This document shows, in pieces, positions 1-6,728 of a stretch of 64,000 nt of DNA. Source of the stretch: CAYXSX01 sp964467925 (lineage in GTDB: Bacteria; Pseudomonadota; Alphaproteobacteria; Micavibrionales; Micavibrionaceae). A program made the translations under genes and the position numbers. Where the stretch lies: assembly GCA_964467925.1 (NCBI GenBank), contig CAYXSX010000004.1:1-64000 (forward strand), read 5' to 3'. The notes below the pieces were generated by a model, which had not been told where the DNA came from, did not search any database, and saw nothing but the letters and a program-made list of their open reading frames with translations. Each line of letters starts with the position of its first letter. Within the stretch, counting starts at the first letter, position 1.

Positions 1-55
1 CGAACCCACGTAGCTAGCTTGGAAGGCTAGAGCTTTACCATTAAGCTACACCCGC
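1..55 (-). tRNA. tRNA-Gly (anticodon UCC), 3' end cut by window edge
   Basis: Read on the minus strand, the acceptor starts GCGGGTG at 55 and a D-arm (TAGCTTAATGGTAAAGCTC) follows. An anticodon stem TAGC/GCTA encloses the loop CTTCCAA, which puts UCC at positions 34-36, hence glycine. The T-arm begins (GTGGGTTCG) and is cut by the start of the window, so the 3' acceptor strand and CCA cannot be seen. Confidence 0.9.
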
Positions 56-113
56 GTTAGTAAAGTGATTTGAATTCATTAAACGTATCGCACTTAAAAA
101 TCAACACTGGCGT

Positions 114-848
114 TTATGCCAGCCCACGAAGGAAATACCCGGCGGCATAAGCCAGAAGCGCGGCCAGTAAACCGATGAATAATGTCGTAAACCCCTCGCG
201 CCAGAAAGTCTTAACCGACCAGAAGCTTTTAAGCGAACCGATCGCGAAAAACGTAACAGCGGAAAAGGCCAGCGCCAGCGCAGGTTCCGCCCCTTGAGAC
301 AGCCATCCCTCCGGTGCAAGAAACGGCAAAAGAGGCGTTGCGCCGCAAATAAAAAACGCGGCGAAAGTATGAAGCCCGGTATTTACGGCGGAGTGCGCGG
401 GCTTGGACACGCCGTATTCCTCGGCCAACATAAATTCGATCCATGTATCGTGATCCTTGGAAATGGCGGTGACCATTTCCTCAAGTTCCTCGCCCTCAAA
501 CCCCTTGGCGGCGAAAATCTGGCGCGTTTCCTCTATCTCGCCCTCGTAATGGTTTTTGATGTGGGAAACCTCACGCACGCGCAAACGGCGATAATTATCA
601 AACTCTGCTTTCGAACCGCTATAGGCGCTGGCGGCCATGGAAAAACCATCGGCCAGTAAATTCGCCAGCCCCAGAATAAGCACAATGGCCGGAGCCAGTC
701 CCGCGCCCACAACGCCCGCCACCACGGCGAATGTTGTGACCACGCCGTCAATGCCTCCATATACCCATTCTTTCAGGTAAAACGCATCAGGTCCCGCATT
801 TAAACGGGCTCTGATTGATTCCGGGCTATGGTCGTGGTCCTTGAGCAT
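114..848 (-). CDS. VIT1/CCC1-family transporter
   Basis: Predicted inner-membrane protein of 244 residues in the VIT1/CCC1 family, which moves Fe2+ or Mn2+ in characterised members. The N-terminal half carries the family signature [15 protein letters not shown] (about residues 31-45) followed by a second hydrophobic helix. A charged, helical cytosolic segment (about 75-140) comes next, then three more hydrophobic segments to the C-terminus, giving the usual five-helix layout. It ends beside tRNA-Gly and has no obvious operon partner. A second, more distant member of the same superfamily lies at 10010-10720. The metal cannot be read from sequence alone. Confidence 0.85.
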   Translation of the reverse strand: MLKDHDHSPESIRARLNAGPDAFYLKEWVYGGIDGVVTTFAVVAGVVGAGLAPAIVLILGLANLLADGFSMAASAYSGSKAEFDNYRRLRVREVSHIKNHYEGEIEETRQIFAAKGFEGEELEEMVTAISKDHDTWIEFMLAEEYGVSKPAHSAVNTGLHTFAAFFICGATPLLPFLAPEGWLSQGAEPALALAFSAVTFFAIGSLKSFWSVKTFWREGFTTLFIGLLAALLAYAAGYFLRGLA

Positions 849-965
849 GCTGCCATACTATAAGGACCCGCCGTGAAAAAGAAACCTGGAAAATGCCGTT
901 TACTGGCAGCGGATGGTGTAATATGCACAGGGCGGTGGTGGAATGGTGGTAGGCACAGTCACACC

Positions 966-1550
966 CTAACTATTATCAGCTATAAGAACATTTCTAAACG
1001 TCAGAGACAATCGCCGTTTTCTCTCGATCTTGAAGCCGCCGACCACATCTGTTTTCCTTGCTGGGATAGCGTGTTGCCACTCGTAACGGGCAGAGCCTGA
1101 CAGGACGATGAGGCTGCACTCCTTTAAAAATATTTCCTGTTTTGCTCCGATCTTGGGATTGGTGAATTGCATAATAGCAGGCGATCCCAAACTTAGGGAT
1201 ACGATTGCATCGTCAAAACAAGGTACGCAATCAATGTGGGGCGAAATCCCCTGGCCGGGGAGGTATTCGTTCACGATGGCTTGGTCGGGTTTGAAAGGAA
1301 GTTTCTCCACGACCGGGGCAATCCAATCCGGAAGCGGGCCTAAATATGCGTCATCGGTTACAGCCCGTGCCTTGTAGTCGTATTTGTAGCCGTAATGCTG
1401 TACCCGGCGCTTAAGATCGGTTAGCCAGGGCTGCGTGTCAATCTCGGCAATCAGGGCGCTTTCCTCATTTCGCGTAATGAAATCGGGAATATAGGTCAGA
1501 CCGGGAATATCCGGCGTTGTGTCTTCTTCAATCTCAAACAGCAAGTTCAT
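966..1550 (-). CDS. AlkB-like 2-oxoglutarate/Fe(II) dioxygenase
   Basis: Non-haem Fe(II)/2-oxoglutarate dioxygenase of the AlkB superfamily, whose members demethylate or hydroxylate alkylated DNA or RNA bases. The start at 1550 overlaps the stop of the upstream DUF2431 remnant as ATGA; an upstream in-frame ATG at 1571 is possible but less likely. With this start the protein has 194 residues. The iron ligands are visible as HID (about H105, D107) and H160 in the WQHAIPAR stretch. The 2-oxoglutarate-binding arginines are R180 and R186 in RLSLTFR. The family and length suit the small AlkB/ALKBH8-like group. Coupling to an rRNA methyltransferase-like gene (now broken) hints at an RNA substrate, which is inference. 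Confidence 0.85.
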   Translation of the reverse strand: MNLLFEIEEDTTPDIPGLTYIPDFITRNEESALIAEIDTQPWLTDLKRRVQHYGYKYDYKARAVTDDAYLGPLPDWIAPVVEKLPFKPDQAIVNEYLPGQGISPHIDCVPCFDDAIVSLSLGSPAIMQFTNPKIGAKQEIFLKECSLIVLSGSARYEWQHAIPARKTDVVGGFKIERKRRLSLTFRNVLIADNS

Positions 1551-2009
1551 TTCTTCAGCCTGAAAACCCATGTTGCAAAGCGGTTATGTTCCTCCAGCGC
1601 GCTTTCATCGTCATTCGTATTGGTATGAGAGTATCGGGGAAAGAGCGAAGGGTCAAAAGGATAGCTTTCCGGCGTGACATATCCCGCAAATCCGGCGGCG
1701 TCATCAAACTGAAATGCGCCCTGATAATGCGGGCTATCGACGGCAGAAATCAGAATCTTCCCGGAAGGCGCAAGATAAGGCGCAGCGCTGCAGCAGGGCG
1801 GCATTTTGCCGGGCTTCATCCGAAAGGTCTTTTTCCTTCTCATATGTTGTGGCGGTCATATGGCTAACCTGTGCGGCGGGCTGGCGCAGCAGGCTTTTGG
1901 CAAAGCTGAGATTGCCTTCGCCGACAAGTAGGGTATCGCCCAAACCCTGCCAGGGGTCGAGACGTATTTGAGAGAAGGCATTTACGGTATAGCGGATTAC
2001 ATCAAACAT
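1547..2009 (-). pseudogene. DUF2431/BMT5-like methyltransferase remnant, internal deletion and frameshift
   Basis: The N-terminal part begins at ATG 2009 behind an AAAGGA ribosome site and shows the Rossmann signature LLVGEGNLSFAKSLL of the DUF2431/BMT5-like SAM methyltransferases. It then reads TATTYEKEKD and leaves frame near 1790. The C-terminal part is in another frame and carries the family's closing elements: LAPSGKILIS and FDPSLFPRYSHTNT, then WVFRLKK. The central part, with the (N)FP catalytic region expected in this family, is absent, so the gene has lost an internal segment as well as its frame. The last codons overlap the AlkB-like gene by 4 bases, so the two were probably translationally coupled. 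A sequencing error alone would not explain the missing middle. Confidence 0.7.
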
Positions 2010-2033
2010 GGGCGTTTCCTTTGGTTCAGGCAT

Positions 2034-2063
2034 AAAAAAACGCCGCAGGCGGAGCTGTGGCGT
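2034..2063 (-). terminator. Rho-independent terminator-like hairpin in leader of the DUF2431-alkB pair
   Basis: On the minus strand a 9-bp stem (ACGCCACAG with CTGCGGCGT, one mismatch) and a 6-base loop are followed by seven T residues. It stands only about 25 bases upstream of the ATG at 2009 and no minus-strand gene precedes it. It is therefore either a leader attenuator or the terminator of a gene lost by rearrangement. Confidence 0.55.
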
Positions 2064-2131
2064 TAATGATGAATATATTCCTATAAAATCGTACCGTAGT
2101 CAAGACTGGATTATTTGTATACAAACCTCCT

Positions 2132-3286
2132 ATGCAACGCATTGTTCTGACCAGAGAAGAACTTTACGAAGAGGTTTGGTCTACACCTATGATCAAACTG
2201 GCCGAGAAGTACAAATTTTCCGGTAATGGCCTGAAAAAGATATGCAAAAAGCATGATATTCCTGTTCCATATGTTGGATACTGGCAACGTCTGGAACATG
2301 GCCAGAATCCGCCCAAAACAGTATTGCCCAAGGCTGAAAACGATAACAACAGAATTGTTATAAGAGTAACCGAGCCTTCCAAAGATCCAGAAGTTGAGCA
2401 ATCAGATTATCTGTCCCAAATGGAATATGAGGCTAGGCCGGAAAACAGGATAATCGTTTCAAACGAATTGCTGCGCCCTCATCATATCGTCCGGGCAACC
2501 AAAATAGCACTTAAAGATATTTATAAAAAACACAAGGAATACACATCCAAATATGGAGCCCGGCCTAATGACTATGGCATGATGTTCACGTCTCCTGATT
2601 ATCCTGAGGCTGCTGATTTTCGTGTCGGCCCGGATAGTTTTGATCGGGCCTTGAGAATTGCAGATGCCATGTTTAAGGCGTTGGAAAAAAGAGGTGCTAA
2701 AATCAGAACCACCAATACACAGGGACACTGGGGAACATTTGTGTTTGTTTTGGGGCAGGAAGTAGAAATCCGCATCGACGAACGTTCAAAACGTCATGAT
2801 CATGTAATGACACCTGAAGAGGAAAAACGAGAAGCTGAGTATAAAGCCAAGGGCTATAGCTGGAGTTTTGTGCAAAAATATGATTACAAACCCAGCGGTG
2901 AACTAAAGCTGAAACTTGATGCATGATCTGAATCGAAAACCACCTGTTGCAAGGACACGGTCAAAAGGCCTTTGGAGGATCAGCTCAATGACTTTGTCCT
3001 GATTATATGGCGCCGGGCCCTGGAACAACGCAGATGCCAGGAGGAACATGCCAGAGATGAGGAGATACGCAGAGAAAACGCTCTCAGACAGGAACATTTG
3101 CGCAAGGAACGAGAGATCGAGGAAGCAAAAATTAAAGATCTTGAAGACCAGACTGGACGTTTTGAAAAAGTTTTAAGAATCAGGGCATTTTTGAAAGCGC
3201 TGGAGGAATCTGGCCTCGCATATGACCCCGGGTGGGTTGAGTGGGCCCACAAATATGCCGATTCGATTGATCCGCTTAAGCGCTAA
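2132..3286 (+). pseudogene. conserved hypothetical protein interrupted by an in-frame TGA
   Basis: Two open segments, 2132-2926 and 2927-3286, lie in the same frame and are separated only by TGA at 2924-2926. The first has a helix-turn-helix-like N-terminus (LTREELYEEVWSTPMIKLAEKYKFS, then KICKKHDIPVPYVGYW) that I recognise as a recurring domain of uncharacterised bacterial proteins. The second is a charged coiled coil (RRCQEEHARDEEIRREN...) ending in a WVEWAHKYADSIDPL block, which normally closes the same protein. The family typically has Trp at or close to the stop position, so TGG to TGA is the simplest explanation. The second part could restart at TTG 2972. There is no good Shine-Dalgarno before 2132. 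Function is unknown. Confidence 0.6.
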
Positions 3287-3311
3287 AACCGCGTTAAGTT
3301 ATTGAAATTAT

Positions 3312-3387
3312 TGGCGTCCCGTACGGGATTCGAACCCGTGTTGCCGCCGTGAAAGGGCGGTGTCCTAGGCCTCTAGACGAACGGGAC
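3312..3387 (-). tRNA. tRNA-Glu (anticodon UUC)
   Basis: Minus-strand 76-nt tRNA. The acceptor GTCCCGT pairs with ACGGGAC. The anticodon loop CTTTCAC gives UUC. The T-arm reads CGGGTTCGAATCCCG, and a discriminator G with an encoded CCA follows. Integrase and recombinase relics lie on its 5' side. Confidence 0.97.
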
Positions 3388-3443
3388 GTGCCGGAAATGT
3401 CGAAAGACAGTGCTTTATAATGGTTTTAAAGCCTTAAAATCAA

Positions 3444-3473
3444 GCATTTCTTTTCGCAGAAATGCGTTTTTTA
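3444..3473 (+). terminator. Rho-independent terminator
   Basis: An 8-bp perfect stem (GCATTTCT with AGAAATGC) with a 6-base loop is followed by GTTTTTTA on the plus strand. The only plus-strand gene upstream is the interrupted 2132-3286 gene, beyond the antisense tRNA-Glu. Confidence 0.6.
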
Positions 3474-3501
3474 CCGCCGCGACACGGCGGTAACGGAACC
3501 T

Positions 3502-3711
3502 TCAGTTTTTTATTCCCAGATCTGGCAGGCCAGCGCGTATTGCTTCCGCTATATAATCGCTGGCCATGTGGGCATAGTGTTTTTCGGCAATTCTGCTGTC
3601 TGCATGGCCTAGCTGCCTTGCAATAACCTGTATCCGGATCTTATCTGCCGCATTCAAACAATCAAGTTAATGCCGCGCACCCAGGGATTTTCTGAAAAGC
3701 AGTCTCCAGGA
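3502..3711 (-). pseudogene. C-terminal relic of a tyrosine recombinase (phage-type integrase)
   Basis: Translation of the minus strand gives SLGARH, a TAA stop (3667-3669), then 24 residues later LGHAD, followed by SRIAEKHYAHMASDYIAEAIR and a natural TGA at 3502. The spacing from the ARH (box II R/H) to LGHAD matches that of intact integrases, and KHYAH carries the tyrosine nucleophile. The stop therefore sits at the residue after the box II histidine. The N-terminal DNA-binding and core domains are missing. Homology ends about 3711, where it abuts the AbiEii-like remnant on the other strand. It lies about 115 bases from the tRNA-Glu gene, a common integration target. Confidence 0.75.
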
Positions 3712-3717
3712 TTTAAA

Positions 3718-4209
3718 ATGACTGTGGCTTATGCTCAGAAAGGCAGCTCTCAAGAAAAGAAGCTCGCATCGGGTAAAAGTGCAAATGTCCTTCATGCAGA
3801 CATCAGTTTTAAAGAGCCGGTTGGCGGGCTTCAGATTGTCCGTCTGGGAGAGCACGGCGGCACAATTAGCGCTTATTCACTCAAAGATATCATCACCGAA
3901 AAATACCGAGCATTTCTGCAGCAAGAAAAAAGAAATCGCAGAAGGCGACAAGACGTTTATGATTTAAGCATATTGCTAAATCAATTTGATTTTGACGGTG
4001 AAGAAAAACAAGAGATTCTAAACTTGCTGATCAAAAAATGTGAAGCGCGCGGAATTTCGCCAAACATAAGTTCAATTGATAATCAGGAGAATATCGACCG
4101 CGCAAAAAGCGAATGGCCTTCCCTAGAATTAGAGATAGGGGAAGCACCCGATTTTGATGCGTGTTATGAAATGGCGAAATCTTTTTACAAGTCATTACCT
4201 TGGAAATAA
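3718..4209 (+). pseudogene. AbiEii/AbiGii-type nucleotidyltransferase toxin, N-terminally truncated
   Basis: About 163 residues match the C-terminal two thirds of AbiEii-type (DUF1814) nucleotidyltransferases, the toxin of type IV abortive-infection toxin-antitoxin pairs. Visible pieces are ADISFKEPV, the YSLKDIITEKYRAFLQQ helix and RNRRRQDVYDLSILLN. The N-terminal part with the GS...D nucleotidyl-transfer motif and its following acidic residue is absent. An in-frame ATG at 3670 exists, but codons 3670-3717 are antisense to the integrase relic and look foreign to the family, so I place the remnant start at ATG 3718. No AbiEi-like antitoxin gene is adjacent. It is probably inactive. Confidence 0.7.
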
Positions 4210-4276
4210 TGGCCAATACCTCCCATGGGACTTGAGCACACAACAAGCCTGATAATTCTCCATTACGGAAACTTTT

Positions 4277-5029
4277 TTGAAATCAAAAACAAGTATCCGC
4301 AAATACAGATTTCCTGCCCTTACCTTCTTACATCGTGGTCACAAGAAAGTTGATGATCCGAACCTGCTCAAAGGGCTTCTGTTTGATGAGGAAGGCACAT
4401 CTTACAGCCCGTGCGGAACAAAAAAGAAAGGCAGCAAAATCTACCGCTACTATATCAGTCAGAACCTGATCCAGTATCGCGACCACCCGAAAGGTACGAT
4501 GGCGCGCATTCCGGCGCATGAAATTGAACAGGTTGTCTGTGAAACTATGATCAAAAATCTCAACGAGATCCTAGCACTGGATCCGATTGATGATCATGGT
4601 GTCATTCAGCATATTTCCAGACATATGCCGTCTGCTGAAATGCTGGTCAGCGCAAGCGTAAACAGGATTGTTGTTCACCAAGATGCGCTGCAGGTTGATG
4701 TTAATCCGTCGAAGCTCCGGCGGACTTTGCAGAATCATCTCAACCTCGCCATTCCGAAAAAATCAGATCAGAAAAATCACATGATCGATGTGCCATTTAC
4801 TATCCGCCGCGCCCATAAGGGTGCCATTATTCTCAAGCCGGAAACCGATGATGCCGATCCGTTTGATCTCCCTCCCCTGCAACTCAAAAACCTGATCCGG
4901 GGAATCGTCTGGCGCGACGAGCACTTCGCCGGCATGTCAATGAAGGCGATTGCCGAACGCGAAGGCCTGTCAAAAGCAGGTGTTCAGAAAATCGTTACGG
5001 GCAGTTTCGATACCCTGATGAACCTCTGA
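4277..5029 (+). pseudogene. large serine recombinase, C-terminal half only
   Basis: The protein keeps the zinc-beta-ribbon region of large serine recombinases (NLLKGLLFDEEG, SPCGTKKKG, YRYYISQ) and the C-terminal helical part with IPAHEIEQVV and the late helix-turn-helix-like MKAIAEREGLSKAGVQKIV. The catalytic N-terminal resolvase domain with its serine nucleophile is missing, about 250 residues compared with intact relatives. The only available start is TTG 4277 with no convincing ribosome site. It follows the AbiEii remnant by 67 bases, so both are probably pieces of a decayed mobile element. Confidence 0.8.
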
Positions 5030-5125
5030 TTTCCCGGCTTTTCCCCCGTTGGTCATAGTAAAGCCCGCAGACTCCCCGCATTCTCTTCACCGGCGCCTTT
5101 AAAAAATGAAAAATTTCCCGGCAAA

Positions 5126-5143
5126 TTCCCGGTATACCGGGAA
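5126..5143. repeat. perfect 18-bp palindrome with neighbouring half-sites
   Basis: TTCCCGGTA and TACCGGGAA form an uninterrupted palindrome. A further AATTTCCCGG half-site lies just upstream and a GCGCCGGGA follows. It lies in the gene-free stretch 5030-5308 between the recombinase relic and tRNA-Tyr. It has the form of a dimeric repressor operator, and the regulator is not known. Confidence 0.5.
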
Positions 5144-5243
5144 ATTCTGGCGCCGGGACACTCGAAAAGTGCCCGCAGAGAAAAACGGCGGTTTCAGGAT
5201 GGAAAACAGGATTCTCCGCGTTGACCGGGAAGTGCAGATACGC

Positions 5244-5267
5244 AAAAGCCCGCTGTACGCGGGCTTT
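5244..5267 (-). terminator. terminator-like hairpin downstream of tRNA-Tyr
   Basis: GCCCGC and GCGGGC arms are flanked by AAAA on one side and TTT on the other. On the minus strand the stem is followed by TTTTG, about 40 bases after the tRNA-Tyr 3' end. Confidence 0.5.
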
Positions 5268-5308
5268 GTGGCGGAAAATTCTCCGCGTGTCTCAAATCGA
5301 AGACTAAA

Positions 5309-5394
5309 TGGTGGAGGAGGCTGGATTTGAACCAACGTAGTCCGAAGACGTCTGAGTTACAGTCAGATGCATTTGACCGCTCTGCCACTCCTCC
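5309..5394 (-). tRNA. tRNA-Tyr (anticodon GUA)
   Basis: Minus-strand 86-nt class II tRNA. The acceptor GGAGGAG pairs with CTCCTCC. The anticodon arm CTGACTGTAACTCAG gives GUA. A variable arm (ACGTCTTCGGACTACGT region) and the T-loop GGTTCAAATCC are visible, and ACCA is encoded at the 3' end. Confidence 0.97.
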
Positions 5395-5483
5395 ACATAT
5401 TTTAGGTATCGCCTGCCCCGCAGCTATCTGCTAAACAGGTGACCGTAACAAAAAAGATTTTTAGCCCTTCTGTCAAGAGAACA

Positions 5484-6338
5484 ATGAGCAAACGCCCCCC
5501 AAAAAAGCACAAAGCCGGGCCGCATAACCCCAAACCGCAAAAGCAGCAGGGAATCCGCCACAAGGACAAGGCTGGGGCCCCGCCGCCCAAACGCACGTTT
5601 CGGGTCAATTTGTTCGGTTTTCATGCCGTGGCCGCCGCTTGGCAGAACCCCGCGCGTAATTTCGAGGCGCTTTATCTGACCGATCAGGCCGCCGAAGGAT
5701 TCGAAGAAACCCTGCGCGGCGCACAATCTCTGCGCCGTCCGGAGCCGCAGATTATCGACAAGCGTGATCTTGAGCGGGCCTTGCCGCCCGGCACGGTGCA
5801 TCAGGGCCTTGCCGCGCTGGCTGCGCCGCTGGCCGAAACGGGCGTGCAGGATTTGATTATCCGCGCGCAAAACAGCGAGCCCTCCCTGCTCCTTATCCTC
5901 GACCAAGTCACCGATCCGCATAATGTGGGCGCGATATTGCGCTCAGCCTGCGCTTTCGGAGCGGACGGCATAATCATGCAGCGCAAGCATGCGCCGGAAC
6001 TTTCCGGTGTGCTGGCCAAGACCGCCTGCGGCGCACTGGAGCATATTCCCGTAGCGTTTGAAACCAATCTAAGCCGCACGATCGAAACATTGCAGGAAGC
6101 GGGTTATTTCGTCGCCGGGCTGGACGAGCGGGGCGAGGATATCGCCTCCTATAAGCCCTCACAAAAAACCGCGCTGGTTCTGGGCGCCGAAGGGCCGGGC
6201 ATCCGCCATCTGGTCAAGGAACATTGCGATATTTTACTGCGCCTTCCCATGTATGGCGCCATGCCCAGCATCAACGTATCGAACGCCGCCGCCGTGGCGC
6301 TTTATGCGCTGGCGGGTTGTAGATCACACACTTCATGA
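5484..6338 (+). CDS. rlmB: 23S rRNA (guanosine-2'-O-)-methyltransferase RlmB / TrmH-family SPOUT enzyme
   Basis: SPOUT-fold methyltransferase that adds a 2'-O-methyl group to an rRNA guanosine (G2251 in E. coli) with SAM. A basic N-terminal tail (residues 1-35) precedes the substrate-binding domain (LFGFHAVAAAWQNP). The catalytic domain has the family motifs LLILDQVTDPHNVGAILRSA, LVLGAEGPGIR and LPMYGAMPSINVSNAAAVALYA. The deep-knot region is the last of these. I chose ATG 5484 because it follows AAGAG; an in-frame GTG at 5439 would add 15 residues. The length, 284 residues, is slightly above the family norm because of the tail. The 3' end overlaps the convergent small gene by 37 bases. Confidence 0.92.
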   Translation: MSKRPPKKHKAGPHNPKPQKQQGIRHKDKAGAPPPKRTFRVNLFGFHAVAAAWQNPARNFEALYLTDQAAEGFEETLRGAQSLRRPEPQIIDKRDLERALPPGTVHQGLAALAAPLAETGVQDLIIRAQNSEPSLLLILDQVTDPHNVGAILRSACAFGADGIIMQRKHAPELSGVLAKTACGALEHIPVAFETNLSRTIETLQEAGYFVAGLDERGEDIASYKPSQKTALVLGAEGPGIRHLVKEHCDILLRLPMYGAMPSINVSNAAAVALYALAGCRSHTS

Positions 6339-6622
6339 ACTACACTTAGACCCAATCCTGTTCTTATAATTTTGGCAACATTTGGCGGCAGTCGAGAAAG
6401 CTCTATATGTTCAAAGCCAAAAGAGGTGATTTCTCCTCTAAAGATTTCCCGCAAAAATTGTACAACTTCAATACGCTCTTCTTCGTGTGTACGTGAATTA
6501 AGATATTCAACAATCTGACTGGCAAAAAGAGCCAGAAATGCAGAGCTTTCGGCAGCTGCCTTATTAAACTTATGAAGCGCTGTGATTATATCTTCCTGAA
6601 AGCCGTCGATGCTTGATCCCAT
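6302..6622 (-). CDS. hypothetical protein
   Basis: A 106-residue reading frame with no family I recognise. It starts at ATG 6622 behind AAGGGGC; an ATG at 6652 would add ten residues without a ribosome site. The product looks soluble and largely helical (FQEDIITALHKFNKAAAES, then EERIEVVQFLREIF). It occupies the otherwise empty gap between rlmB and polA and its last codons overlap rlmB tail to tail. Amino-acid composition is protein-like, which argues for a real gene, but nothing else supports it. Confidence 0.5.
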   Translation of the reverse strand: MGSSIDGFQEDIITALHKFNKAAAESSAFLALFASQIVEYLNSRTHEEERIEVVQFLREIFRGEITSFGFEHIELSRLPPNVAKIIRTGLGLSVVHEVCDLQPASA

Positions 6623-6728
6623 TTTTACTTGCCCCTTAATAAGCGACACCATAAAAACAATCTATTCTTTATGTCAACCTACGTTTTACGTCTGGACATT
6701 GTCGGCTCCCCACGCCATTCTTGCCCCC

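Noticed and set aside
929..960. Stretch GGTGGTGGAATGGTGGTAGG resembling the D-arm half of a tRNA-Leu gene
   Set aside because: The D-loop has extra bases and no anticodon arm, variable arm or T-arm follows; at most it is an old tRNA fragment.
3474..3493. ACCGCCG/CGGCGGT hairpin near the integrase relic
   Set aside because: Neither strand has a T-run after the stem, so it does not qualify as an intrinsic terminator.
3670..3717. ATG 3670 as the start of an intact AbiEii-like gene
   Set aside because: These codons are antisense to the integrase relic, and the nucleotidyltransferase motifs are missing.
6609..6728. Forty extra N-terminal residues for PolA from a TTG or similar start
   Set aside because: They run through the divergent small gene and carry no conserved sequence; ATG 6729 begins the usual PolA N-terminus.
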